Below, piece after piece: positions 35,662 through 43,862 of a stretch of DNA of 64,000 nt (positions are counted from its first letter, which is position 1; each line of letters begins with the position of its first letter). The stretch comes from Martinezella lusitana (GTDB taxonomy: Bacteria; Pseudomonadota; Alphaproteobacteria; Rhizobiales; Rhizobiaceae): positions 553,948 through 617,947 of the forward strand of contig NZ_FMAF01000003.1 of the NCBI RefSeq assembly GCF_900094565.1. The letters run 5' to 3'. The notes under the pieces were generated by a model. It searched no databases. It saw only the letters and a list, made by a program, of their open reading frames with translations, and had not been told where the DNA came from. The translations under genes were made by a program, and so were the position numbers.

Positions 35662-36250
35662 GCAGGCACGTGCCGACATAGCGCGGCGGCGACAGCGCTG
35701 GCGATCCTGGCAGACCGGTCTCGATCCAAGGCGGCTGGTCTTCATCGACGAAACGTGGATCCGCACCAACATGGCACCGTTACGCGGTTGGGGGCCGAGG
35801 GGCAAAAGGCTGCGCGGCTTTGCCCCGCATGGCCGCTGGCGCACCCTGACCTTTCTCGGCGCGCTGCGCTGCGATCGGCTGACCGCACCCTGTGTATTCG
35901 ATGGACCGATCAACGGTCAGTGCTTCCGAGCCTATGTCGAGCAGCAGCTCCTACCGGTGATTGAACCCGGCGACATCGTCGTGATGGATAACCTCGGCTC
36001 CCACAAGTCGGTCGCCATCCGTCAGATGATCCGCAATGCTGGTGCGCGGCTCTGGTACCTGCCGCCCTATTCTCCCGACCTCAATCCGATCGAACAAGCC
36101 TTCGCCAAAATCAAGCACTGGATGCGCCTGGCTCAGAAGCGAACCATCGATGACACCTGGCGCTACATCGGACATCTCGTCAAAACAATCGAGCCCAACG
36201 AATGCAACAACTACTTCGTCAACGCTGGATACGCTTCCGTCAAAACCTGA
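35645..36250 (+). CDS. IS630-family transposase, second frame (OrfB, DDE domain)
   Basis: The +1 frame after the A8 run continues the protein without a break (TLFALEQARADIARRRQRWR) and contains the full catalytic triad: Asp in LVFIDETWIRTNM, Asp in IVVMDNLGSHKS and Glu in YSPDLNPIEQAFAKIKHWM. It has no good start of its own (first ATG at 35771 is already past the first Asp), so a frameshift or transcript slippage at A8 is needed to make the active enzyme. Seven A's would place both parts in one frame. Confidence 0.8.
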   Translation, partial: TLFALEQARADIARRRQRWRSWQTGLDPRRLVFIDETWIRTNMAPLRGWGPRGKRLRGFAPHGRWRTLTFLGALRCDRLTAPCVFDGPINGQCFRAYVEQQLLPVIEPGDIVVMDNLGSHKSVAIRQMIRNAGARLWYLPPYSPDLNPIEQAFAKIKHWMRLAQKRTIDDTWRYIGHLVKTIEPNECNNYFVNAGYASVKT

Positions 36251-36324
36251 AACGCTCTAGCCCGGCACCTTTCCCCTTTGCCGCGCTGCGGCGAAAATGG
36301 CTGCGAACTCGGTTTGCCACTCTC

Positions 36325-36367
36325 AAAAAAGTTGCGCCTGCAGTATCGGCGCAGATACTGCAGGCGC
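36325..36367 (-). terminator. Rho-independent terminator of the Bax inhibitor-1 gene
   Basis: On the minus strand a 14-bp perfect stem (arms 36354-36367 and 36334-36347, loop of 6) is followed by AACTTTTTT (complement of 36325-36333). It lies about 110 bases beyond the stop of the gene at 36475. Confidence 0.8.
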
Positions 36368-36474
36368 GTCATGCGTCTCAACAAGCCCCCAGGGAGACGC
36401 ATTACCGGAGCATGATCACCAAAAGGGTGGAGTGCCTTTCGGATCCGACCATGCCCAAGCGGGCAATTTCAAAC

Positions 36475-37191
36475 CTATTCCCGTTCACCGGTGAGATTCA
36501 GCAGCAGCTGAAAGATGTTGACGAAGTTCAGGTAGAGCGACAGGGCACCGAAGACGGCGAGCTTCTGCTGCGATTCCTGATCATGGTTCTCGGCATACTG
36601 TTCCTTGATGTTCTGCGTGTCCCAGGCGGTCAGGCCGACGAAGACGACGATACCGATCACCGAGATGGCGAACTGCAGCGCGCTCGAACCCAGGAAGATA
36701 TTGACGACGCTGGCGATGATCACGCCGAACAGACCCATCATCAGGAACGAGCCGATGTTGGCAAGATCACGCTTGGTCGTATAGCCGTAGAGGCTGGTCG
36801 CGCCGAACATGGTTGCGGCGATGAAGAAGGTGCGCGCGATGCTCGTGCCGGTGAAGACCAGAAAGACCGAGGCCAGCGACAGGCCCATGACCGCACAGAA
36901 TGCCCAGAACATCATCTGTGCCGTGCTTGCCGACATGGTCTGGATGCGGAAAGAGAAGAAGAACACGAAAGCGAGCGGCGCCAGCATGACGACCCACTTC
37001 AGCGGCGTCTGAAAGATCGGCACGTAGAGGGCCGGCGTCGTACCGACGACCATCGCGACGATACCCGTCAGCACGAGGCCGATACCCATGTAATTGTAGA
37101 CGCGCAGCATATGCCGGCGCAAACCCTCGTCGAAGAGCGCCTGCGAGCCGGCGGCGGCTCCGTAGCCGTATCGCGGATTGGTCGGGTTCAT
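36475..37191 (-). CDS. Bax inhibitor-1/YccA family membrane protein
   Basis: The 238-residue protein has seven predicted helices, the family topology. The N-terminal cytoplasmic part is followed by FDEGLRRHMLRVYNYMGIGL, and the conserved C-terminal region reads FVGLTAWDTQNIKEQY with a final hydrophobic segment. Bacterial members act as pH-sensitive calcium leak channels in vitro (BsYetJ). It starts 22 bases after the anti-sigma gene and may belong to the same stress operon. Confidence 0.92.
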   Translation of the reverse strand: MNPTNPRYGYGAAAGSQALFDEGLRRHMLRVYNYMGIGLVLTGIVAMVVGTTPALYVPIFQTPLKWVVMLAPLAFVFFFSFRIQTMSASTAQMMFWAFCAVMGLSLASVFLVFTGTSIARTFFIAATMFGATSLYGYTTKRDLANIGSFLMMGLFGVIIASVVNIFLGSSALQFAISVIGIVVFVGLTAWDTQNIKEQYAENHDQESQQKLAVFGALSLYLNFVNIFQLLLNLTGERE

Positions 37192-37213
37192 GGTCGTTCT
37201 CCTTTAATTCAAA

Positions 37214-37984
37214 CTAGTACAGGCTGCGGGCGAGCTTTTCGGCATCGCCGTCGAGCTGAGCCGCCTGGCCATCGCCGATCAGCGCATAGGCGACTTCACC
37301 GATCTGCCAATAGGCAGTCTGGACGTCGTCACGCTTGATGTGACTGACCTCCTTGACGGCGAAATTCCCCGGGCGAACGGCGAAAAGTGACAAATGTCCG
37401 TCCCTGCCGGCATCAACAGTCATTTCGACGCTCGGACCGAATTCGGACGGATAGATCTGGGCATCGGTGACGCGCCAGTCGCCCGGCAGCTCCGGCAGGA
37501 CGATCGCCGTCGATGCGCGGATTTCTTCCGGATTGTAGTTCGCGGCCGCCGATTGCGGCTTGATTTGTTCCCGCACGGCAGTCGTCTTGTAGGCGCGCAC
37601 GGCGTCATCGATGAAAGCCGGCGGCCGTGAGGACGCATTGACCTCGCTCGCGGTGAACGCGCCGAAGGACGTATGCGCCACCCAGCCGGTCGCCACCAAT
37701 ACGGCAACGGCGGCCACGCGCTGGAAAGATGCCAGCATGCGCCCATAGACCAGTCCGCGCTCCAGCCGCCGGGCGGCCTCGCGGGTCTCTGCCCTGAGCA
37801 CATGGCTCTCACCGGCCAGCGCCATGCGCAGCTCGCCACGGATGCTCATATCCGCCATGACCTTGGCGGCGATCTCGGGATGCTCCGACAGATAGGATTC
37901 GACCTCGACACGGCGCGCGACCGGCAGCTCGCCATCGACATAGGCGTCGAGATCGGTATCGATGATCGGATCAACCGTTTTCAT
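37214..37984 (-). CDS. Anti-sigma factor (membrane)
   Basis: The 256-residue protein overlaps the ECF sigma gene by 14 bases. The N-terminal domain has DTDLDAYVDGELPVARRVEVESYL, typical of sigma-binding domains, but lacks the HxxxCxxC zinc motif. One membrane segment lies at about 87-107, and the remaining C-terminal part is periplasmic (about 110-256). It presumably holds the sigma factor until an envelope or oxidative signal is sensed. Function is inferred from position and architecture. Confidence 0.85.
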   Translation of the reverse strand: MKTVDPIIDTDLDAYVDGELPVARRVEVESYLSEHPEIAAKVMADMSIRGELRMALAGESHVLRAETREAARRLERGLVYGRMLASFQRVAAVAVLVATGWVAHTSFGAFTASEVNASSRPPAFIDDAVRAYKTTAVREQIKPQSAAANYNPEEIRASTAIVLPELPGDWRVTDAQIYPSEFGPSVEMTVDAGRDGHLSLFAVRPGNFAVKEVSHIKRDDVQTAYWQIGEVAYALIGDGQAAQLDGDAEKLARSLY

Positions 37985-38510
37985 TGCCGCCTCCCTCGAT
38001 AAGCCTGAGATGTGAAACCTTGGAGGTAGCCTCCTCGAAATTGCGCAGGCTCGCCCGGGCCCTTGAGATGCGGGACATCAGCGTGCCGACAGGAATGCCA
38101 AGCGCGGACGCCGCTTCCTGATAGGAAAGGTCTTCGATCGCCACGAGATGCAGCGCTTCGCGCTGTTCCTCAGGCAGACTGAAAAAGGCCTCGCGCACCT
38201 GGCTCAGGCGGACCGTATGGTCCTGCGACGCCGGTAGCGCCACCTCAAGCTCGGCGGCCGCCTCTTCGTGGCGACGATTCAGCGATTTCTTCTGACGCAG
38301 GCGGTCGATATGCACATTGTGCAGGATCGACAGCAACCAGGTCCGCAGGTTGCCGCCGCGACGGAAGGACGCCTTGCGCTCATATGCCTTGACCAGCGCG
38401 TCATGCACCAGATCTTCGGCCTCGTCCGCATTGCGCACGAGCGAGCGGGCATAACGTCTCAGCGAACCGAGCTGCCCCAAAACATCGAATGTGCGTCCTT
38501 TGCGATCCAT
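37971..38510 (-). CDS. ECF-family RNA polymerase sigma factor
   Basis: The 179-residue sigma factor has region 2 at about 12-75 (RYARSLVRNADEAEDLVHDALVKAYE) and region 4 at about 115-165 (LSYQEAASALGIPVGTLMSRISRARASL). It is paired with a membrane anti-sigma factor, so it is released by an extracytoplasmic signal. A candidate self-type promoter, GGAATA-N16-CGTATA, lies directly before its start codon. The surrounding MsrA and bestrophin genes suggest an oxidative or envelope stress regulon. Confidence 0.93.
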   Translation of the reverse strand: MDRKGRTFDVLGQLGSLRRYARSLVRNADEAEDLVHDALVKAYERKASFRRGGNLRTWLLSILHNVHIDRLRQKKSLNRRHEEAAAELEVALPASQDHTVRLSQVREAFFSLPEEQREALHLVAIEDLSYQEAASALGIPVGTLMSRISRARASLRNFEEATSKVSHLRLIEGGGNENG

Positions 38511-38517
38511 ACACCTA

Positions 38518-38545
38518 TATACGGAAGCGCTCCGGATTCTATTCC
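38518..38545 (-). promoter_or_regulatory. Candidate ECF-type promoter of the sigma/anti-sigma operon
   Basis: On the minus strand GGAATA (38545-38540) and CGTATA (38523-38518) are 16 bases apart, matching the general -35 and -10 pattern of ECF promoters. The -10 end is only seven bases before the ATG at 38510, so the transcript would be nearly leaderless. Confidence 0.45.
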
Positions 38546-38574
38546 ATCGCTTTTCGAAATTTTTTGCTGACGGC

Positions 38575-39498
38575 CTACATCAGCACGAAATCCTGGGGCT
38601 GTGGCAGCGGCGGCAGATCGGTTTCGCCAAGCGCCTCGCGCAGATTGATCTCGATCGTATCGGCAAGGGCGCTGATTGCCAGCGCATTCGGACGATGGCC
38701 GAAGGGATCCTCCAGCTCATCGCCCAGCGCATCGAGACCGAAGAAAGTATAAGCGATGAGAGCCGTTACGAAGGGCGAACCCCAGCCGAGCGTATCGACG
38801 AAGCCGAAGGGCAGCAGGAAGCAGAAGAGATAGGCGGTGCGATGCAAAAGCAGCGTATAGCCGAAAGGCAGCGGCGTATTGCGAAGGCGCTCGCAGGCGG
38901 CCTGCACCGCACCCATCTGGCCGATGCTGATATCCAGCATCTGATATTGGATATCCGAAATCGCGCCCTTCGCCTTCAGACGCGCAAGATCGGCTGAGAT
39001 CAGGCGCAGGATGAGATTCGGCCGGTTCTGCGCTGCGTGATAGAACTCGGCCTCGCTCGATGTCAGAAGGCGCAACACTTTGCTGTCGTCGCTACCCGAT
39101 CGCAGAAGGCAGACCAGCGCCTGCGCAAAAGCCATGGTCAGACGCAGCAGGGTCTTCCGCGCCTCGATACCAGCCTCACCTTCCGCTTCAAGGATCAATG
39201 TCTGACGGGCAAAGCCGCGGGCGACATAGACGAGCTGACCCCAGTCGCGCCGACCCTCCCACCAGCGGTCGTAGGCGGCATTGTTGCGAAAGCCGAGGAA
39301 AATCGAAAGCGCGATGCCGAGCAGGGAAAGCGACGATCCGTTGAAGGACACGACCAGATTCGGCCGCTCCTCATGTCCCCAGACGATCAAAGCCGACAGC
39401 AGGAAGATGGCGACGATCTGCGGCAGGATTCGCAGGATGATCGAACCGCGAACAATGAAGAAAAGCTGGAAGAGATTCGGCCGGTCGCGGACGATCAT
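38575..39498 (-). CDS. Bestrophin-family ion channel
   Basis: The 307-residue membrane protein begins (ATG 39498) MIVRDRPNLFQLFFIVRGSI. The bestrophin/UPF0187 signatures are FLGFRNNAAYDRWWEGRRDWGQLV near residue 75, GYTLLLHRTAYLFCFLLPFG and the acidic gate-like DALGDELEDPFG near residue 250. Bacterial homologues form pentameric cation or anion channels. It lies between msrA and the ECF sigma gene, in the same orientation. The longer frame to 39579 is rejected. Confidence 0.9.
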   Translation of the reverse strand: MIVRDRPNLFQLFFIVRGSIILRILPQIVAIFLLSALIVWGHEERPNLVVSFNGSSLSLLGIALSIFLGFRNNAAYDRWWEGRRDWGQLVYVARGFARQTLILEAEGEAGIEARKTLLRLTMAFAQALVCLLRSGSDDSKVLRLLTSSEAEFYHAAQNRPNLILRLISADLARLKAKGAISDIQYQMLDISIGQMGAVQAACERLRNTPLPFGYTLLLHRTAYLFCFLLPFGFVDTLGWGSPFVTALIAYTFFGLDALGDELEDPFGHRPNALAISALADTIEINLREALGETDLPPLPQPQDFVLM

Positions 39499-39630
39499 GA
39501 CGAAACGCACTCTCGATATATGTCTGGTGTCAGGCAGCAATACACCAGACGAGCCGCGAGTAACGAGCTTTTCTTGCAATGCGGCCGTGACCGGCGATCA
39601 TCGCTCGCCGGTCACACGACCAAGTGCTGG

Positions 39631-40383
39631 TCAGTTCGCGCTGGCGCTTGCCGTCACCAGAACCGGGTCAGCGCGATAATCCTTGGGAAAGAGATGCTGC
39701 AGATTCTTGATCTTCGGCATGTCGTTGATGACGATATAGGGATAGTCGGGATGCGTCGTCAGGAAATCCTGATGATAGCTCTCGGCGGCATAGAATTGCC
39801 TAGATGGCTCGATGCGGGTGACGATCGCGGCGTCGAACACCTTGGCGTGATTGAGCTGATCGATATAGGCGCGGGCAATATCAGCCTGTTCCTGACTGCT
39901 CGGGAAGATCGCCGAACGATACTGCGTGCCGCTGTCCGGCCCCTGATAATTCAGCTCCGTCGGATCATGCGCGACCGAGAAATAGATCTGCAGCAGATGT
40001 CCGTAGCTGACCTTGCGCGGATCGAAAACGACGCGCACGGATTCGGCATGGCCGGTATCGCCGGTGCTCACCATTTCGTAATGCGCGCCATCCTTGCCGC
40101 CGCCGGCATAGCCTGACGTGGCGCTGATCACGCCGTTGACATGCTGGAACACGCCCTGCACGCCCCAGAAGCAGCCGCCGGCAAGCACGACCGTCTCCGT
40201 GCTGGCGGAACCAGCCTTCTCGTCCATGCTTGGCGCGGGAATGACGCGCGCGTCCTCGGCCGAAGCGCGGCCGGCAAATTGCAGCGCCATACCGCCGACG
40301 AGCACCGCCGCGACCGTGAGGCCGGCGAAACGGACGACACGCGCTGAGCGAATGCGGATCATGTCCGTCGATAAAGTCTTCAT
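39631..40383 (-). CDS. msrA: Exported peptide methionine sulfoxide reductase MsrA
   Basis: The 250-residue enzyme has an N-terminal signal or anchor segment (about 18-42, ending GRASAED) before the catalytic domain. The active site is GGCFWGVQGVF with Cys71, and TSGYAGGGKDGAHYEMVSTGDTGHAE and YHQDF are conserved MsrA parts. It reduces Met-S-sulfoxide; here it should act in the periplasm on oxidised envelope proteins. ATG 40383 follows GAGAGGAGATC. Nearness to the ECF operon suggests shared oxidative stress control. Confidence 0.93.
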   Translation of the reverse strand: MKTLSTDMIRIRSARVVRFAGLTVAAVLVGGMALQFAGRASAEDARVIPAPSMDEKAGSASTETVVLAGGCFWGVQGVFQHVNGVISATSGYAGGGKDGAHYEMVSTGDTGHAESVRVVFDPRKVSYGHLLQIYFSVAHDPTELNYQGPDSGTQYRSAIFPSSQEQADIARAYIDQLNHAKVFDAAIVTRIEPSRQFYAAESYHQDFLTTHPDYPYIVINDMPKIKNLQHLFPKDYRADPVLVTASASAN

Positions 40384-40504
40384 GACGATCTCCTCTCGAC
40401 CGCGATTGTAAACGCTCCGGTCATAAGGAGATACGGGAAGACGGGGCCTTTTGTTACACACGCCCGCGTGAAACACCGAAACGTGAATGATCCAGCCGAA
40501 CTGA

Positions 40505-40720
40505 TCAGTAGTGCGGCGGCTTGGTGATCGCTGGCGCGTCGAGCGACTGCTCCTCCAGCATCAGAAACCGCTCCGCGAGCCGATCGAGCTTGTGCCTGGT
40601 CTGCTCGACCACCTTCCATTGCTCCGCAATCTGGTCGGACAGTTCCTCGATGGTCTTCGCCTGGTAGGCAACCGTCTCCTCGAGTGTCGTGATGCGGCTC
40701 TGCTCGTCTGACATGTCCAA
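40505..40720 (-). CDS. slyX: SlyX family protein
   Basis: The 71-residue coiled-coil protein is of normal SlyX length. It reads RITTLEETVAYQAKTIEELSDQI, then a heptad pattern through residue 55, and the typical end PPHY. Function is unknown; in enterobacteria slyX sits near slyD, but no FKBP gene is seen here. It is first in the minus-strand series that leads to msrA. Confidence 0.88.
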   Translation of the reverse strand: MDMSDEQSRITTLEETVAYQAKTIEELSDQIAEQWKVVEQTRHKLDRLAERFLMLEEQSLDAPAITKPPHY

Positions 40721-40949
40721 TCCCCTTCGGCAGCGATCTATATCACCGAACCCATCACGTACAGGTCACAATTCGCCACAAGGCCAGCGATGACGTTGTT
40801 TGACGGTGATGTGACAAAACTGAAAAACATGTGAAAAGACCCGTTACTCAACTGACATGGGGGCCTTCTAAAGAGTGCGCAGAGACGCGCCTGTTTTGAA
40901 GGGAATCCCCTCGCTGGCGCATTGCTTCTGAAGACTCGGGAGACGCGCC

Positions 40950-41786
40950 TTGAAGATCATCCAGATCACCGACACCCATTTGAGCCCAACCAAGCCGCAT
41001 TTCAACGGCAATTGGGAGCCGCTGGCAAAATGGATCGAGGCGAGCGGCGCCGATCTTGTCGTCCACACCGGCGATCTCAGCGTCGACGGCGCCGACAAGG
41101 ACGAAGACCTTACCTTTTCCATGGACCTGATGCGCCAGATCTCCGTGCCGATGCTGATCGTGCCCGGCAATCACGATGTTGGCCATCTGCCGGGATCGTA
41201 TCAGCCCGTCAACCCGGAACGGCTGGAGCGCTGGCGCCGCCTCGTCGGCCCGGATTACTGGGCGAAGGACGTCGACAATTGGCGGCTGATCGGGCTCAAC
41301 AGCCTGCTGATGGGCTTCGAGGATGCCGAGGAGAACAAGCAGTTCGAATGGCTGCAGGAGAAGCTGGAAAGCCGTGATGGTCGCCGCGTGGCGCTCTTCG
41401 CCCACAAGCCGCTCTTCGTCGACGCACCCGACGAGGGCGATACCGGCTATTGGAGCGTACGCCCGGCGCAGCGCCGCCGACTGTATGATCTGATAGCAGC
41501 CCACGACGTCGCCCTGCTCGGCAGCGGTCACCTGCACTGGACCTGGGAAGGCCGCTTCAACGATACGGCCCTCGTCTGGGCGCCTCCTGCCGCCTTCATC
41601 CTCGACAAGATGGAACGCGAGATGCCCGGGGAGCGGCTTGTCGGCGCCGCCATTCATGACCTTGGCGAGAGCGTATCGACGGAGCTCGTCGCAGTATCGG
41701 GCATGACCGCCTACTTCCTCGATGACGTCGTCATGGAGGTCTATCCGCAGGCCGCCCCGAAGCTTCAGAAGGAGGCGACCGAATGA
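40950..41786 (+). CDS. Calcineurin-like phosphodiesterase linked to the ABC importer
   Basis: The 278-residue metallophosphoesterase starts at TTG 40950 (translated MKIIQITDTHLSP). The metal-site motifs are DTHL, HTGDLSVDG, VPGNHDVG, FAHKPLFV and GSGHLHWTWEG, as in cyclic-nucleotide and glycerophosphodiester phosphodiesterases (CpdA/GpdQ group). Its stop overlaps the ATPase gene of the next operon members, so the enzyme and importer are made together. The likely role is hydrolysis of an imported phosphodiester in the cytoplasm, as no signal peptide is present. Confidence 0.86.
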   Translation: MKIIQITDTHLSPTKPHFNGNWEPLAKWIEASGADLVVHTGDLSVDGADKDEDLTFSMDLMRQISVPMLIVPGNHDVGHLPGSYQPVNPERLERWRRLVGPDYWAKDVDNWRLIGLNSLLMGFEDAEENKQFEWLQEKLESRDGRRVALFAHKPLFVDAPDEGDTGYWSVRPAQRRRLYDLIAAHDVALLGSGHLHWTWEGRFNDTALVWAPPAAFILDKMEREMPGERLVGAAIHDLGESVSTELVAVSGMTAYFLDDVVMEVYPQAAPKLQKEATE

Positions 41787-42946
41787 GCGCCCTTTCGCTT
41801 CGCGGCATCGCCAAATCCTTCGGCGGCAACGCCATCCTTAAAGGTGTCGATCTCGACGTCGAACCAGGCGAATTCATCGCCCTCGTCGGTCCTTCCGGCT
41901 GCGGCAAGAGCACGCTGCTGCGCATCCTGGCAGGACTTGAGCATGCCGACAGCGGCGAGATCGTTCTTGGCGGCACCGACGTCTCCGGCGTCGCAGCCGC
42001 CGACCGTAACATCGCCATGGTCTTCCAGTCCTACGCGCTCTACCCGCATCTGACCGCATCTGAAAACATCGCCGTGCCGCTTGCCATGCGCCGCCTGACC
42101 CGCGTCCAGCGCCTGCCCTTTATCGGCTCGCTGATCCCCGGCCAGCGCAGCACCCGCCGCGCCATCATCCGCGACGTCCGCGAAATGGCCGTTTCGCTGA
42201 AGATCGACCATCTGCTCGACCGCAAGCCCGGTCAGATGTCCGGCGGCCAGCGCCAGCGCGTGGCGCTTGCCCGCGCCATGGTGCGCCGCCCCAGCGTCTT
42301 CCTGATGGACGAGCCGCTTTCCAATCTCGATGCCAATCTGCGCGTCCATGCCCGCGGCGAGATCGTCGATCTGCATCGCCGTGCCGGCGTGCCGACTGTC
42401 TATGTCACGCACGACCAGGCCGAGGCACTTTCCATGGCCGACCGCGTCGCCGTGATGATCGGCGGGCAGTTGCTGCAGCTGGCCTCGCCGCAGGTGATCT
42501 ATGACGATCCGAGCCATGTCGAAGTCGCTCGTTTCGTCGGCCAGCCGCGCATCAACCTTTTGCCGGCGCTCGCCGAAAACGGCTTCGTCGCCTTCGGCGG
42601 CATCCGGCTCGCACTCGAAGACGGCAGCTTTGCCGGCAAGAATGTAACGCTCGGCATCCGGCCGGAATTCGTGAGCCTCACGCAGGGACGGCAGGATGCG
42701 CTTGCCGCCCATATCGAGCGCATGGAATTCCTCGGCTCCGAGGTCATTCTCTATGCCAAGCTCGATGCCATCGGCGAAACGATGATCGTCAAGCTTACAC
42801 CCGCAGAGGCCGCGGGGCTCTCCGCCGGCATGCCCGTGGCGCTGACGCTTGCCCCGGAACAGGCCATGGTCTTCGCCGAGGACGGACGCCGCCTGCGCAC
42901 CGTTCCCGCGACCGTCGACACCGCCAGGGAGAAGGCGCATGGCTAG
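41783..42946 (+). CDS. ABC transporter ATP-binding protein (UgpC/MalK type)
   Basis: The 387-residue ATPase has Walker A GPSGCGKST (about 36), Q-loop FQSYALYPHL, signature MSGGQRQRVALARAMV, Walker B SVFLMDEPLSNLD, and an OB/TOBE regulatory C-terminal part as in MalK. An insertion of about 25 residues between Q-loop and signature (RLTRVQRLPFIGSLIPGQRS) is longer than usual. It is translationally coupled on both sides (phosphodiesterase 4 bases, permease 8 bases). Confidence 0.94.
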   Translation: MSALSLRGIAKSFGGNAILKGVDLDVEPGEFIALVGPSGCGKSTLLRILAGLEHADSGEIVLGGTDVSGVAAADRNIAMVFQSYALYPHLTASENIAVPLAMRRLTRVQRLPFIGSLIPGQRSTRRAIIRDVREMAVSLKIDHLLDRKPGQMSGGQRQRVALARAMVRRPSVFLMDEPLSNLDANLRVHARGEIVDLHRRAGVPTVYVTHDQAEALSMADRVAVMIGGQLLQLASPQVIYDDPSHVEVARFVGQPRINLLPALAENGFVAFGGIRLALEDGSFAGKNVTLGIRPEFVSLTQGRQDALAAHIERMEFLGSEVILYAKLDAIGETMIVKLTPAEAAGLSAGMPVALTLAPEQAMVFAEDGRRLRTVPATVDTAREKAHG

Positions 42947-43862
42947 CATTGCCGCCACTTCCCTGCCGATGCAGACGGCGGCGGCGCGCGAACGCAGCGA
43001 AGCCCGCACCGCCCTCCTCTTCGCGCTGCCAGCCATCATCCTGATCGTGCTGTTCATCCTGGTGCCGATCGTTGCCGTCGTCGTCCTCGGCTTCACGGAT
43101 TTCCAGCTCGGCGACAAGAGCCTGCGCTTCGTCGCCTTCGAGAACTACGCGCATCTGCTGAAGGATCGCGCCTTTATGAAGTCGCTCTGGAACACGACGG
43201 TCTATATGGCCATCGTCGCTCCCATCTCGATCGTGCTCGGCCTCGGCGTCGCGCTACTGATCGAAAGCGAAAGTATCGGCCGCAGCTTTTTCCGCACAGC
43301 CTACTTCCTGCCCGTGGCTTCGCTGATCGTCGCGATGGCGACCGTCTGGCAGTACCTCTTCCATCCCACAATCGGCCCGATCAACGCTCTTCTCGCCGAG
43401 ATCGGGGTGCGCGGCCCGAACTGGCTCGGCTCTTCGGCAACCGCCCTCTACAGCCTGTCGATCATCGGCGTCTGGCAGTCGGTCGGCTTCAACATGGTGC
43501 TGTTTCTCGCCGGTCTCACAGCCATCCCGCGTGAACTTTATGCCGCAGCCGAAGTGGATGGCGCGAAATCGGCGTGGGACCGCTTCTGGCTCGTCACCTG
43601 GCCGATGCTCGGACCGACCACGCTTTTCGTCACGACCATCAGCATCATCAACGCGGTCAAGGTTTTCGACACCGTCAAGGCGCTGACCGAGGGCGGCCCG
43701 AACCATGCCTCGGAGGTGCTGCTCTTCACCATCTACCAGGAAGGCTTCGTCTACCTCAGGGTCGGCTATGCCTCGGCGATGACGACGGTCTTTCTCGCCA
43801 TTCTCGTCGTGCTGACCTTCCTGCAATATCGCGTCCAAGACCGGCAGGTGCATTACACATGA
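42939..43862 (+). CDS. ABC transporter permease 1 (UgpA/MalF type)
   Basis: The 307-residue membrane protein has six helices and starts at ATG 42939, overlapping the ATPase. The EAA loop, which contacts the ATPase, reads ELYAAAEVDGAKSAWDRFWLVTWPML. Earlier, FRTAYFLPVASLIVAMATVW is typical of this permease class. It forms the channel with permease 2 (four-base overlap). Confidence 0.93.
   Translation: MASIAATSLPMQTAAARERSEARTALLFALPAIILIVLFILVPIVAVVVLGFTDFQLGDKSLRFVAFENYAHLLKDRAFMKSLWNTTVYMAIVAPISIVLGLGVALLIESESIGRSFFRTAYFLPVASLIVAMATVWQYLFHPTIGPINALLAEIGVRGPNWLGSSATALYSLSIIGVWQSVGFNMVLFLAGLTAIPRELYAAAEVDGAKSAWDRFWLVTWPMLGPTTLFVTTISIINAVKVFDTVKALTEGGPNHASEVLLFTIYQEGFVYLRVGYASAMTTVFLAILVVLTFLQYRVQDRQVHYT

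Larger units (their letters stand above)
35211..36257 (+). mobile_element. Complete IS630-family insertion sequence
   Basis: The element is 1047 bp, flanked by the TA target duplication typical of the family (35209-35210 and 36258-36259). The terminal inverted repeats begin GAGCGTTTC on both ends and continue imperfectly for about 20 bases (..TTTT.. shared). Inside are two overlapping frames that together encode one transposase. It is inserted in the gap between the dgoD terminator and the Bax inhibitor-1 gene, so it interrupts no gene. Confidence 0.88.

Noticed and set aside
35211..36257. IS element as a disrupted or gene-interrupting insertion
   Set aside because: Both ends, the TA duplication and the DDE residues are intact, and the flanking terminator and gene are complete.
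36202..37338. 378-residue plus-strand frame running out of the IS element
   Set aside because: It is opposite the clear Bax inhibitor-1 gene and is made of Asp/Glu/Arg/His repeats typical of antisense frames.
40721..40949. Pho box in front of the phosphodiesterase-ABC operon
   Set aside because: TGACGGTGATGTGACAAAAC and the following ACATGTGAAAAG look vaguely similar, but the two CTGTCAT halves with correct spacing are not there.
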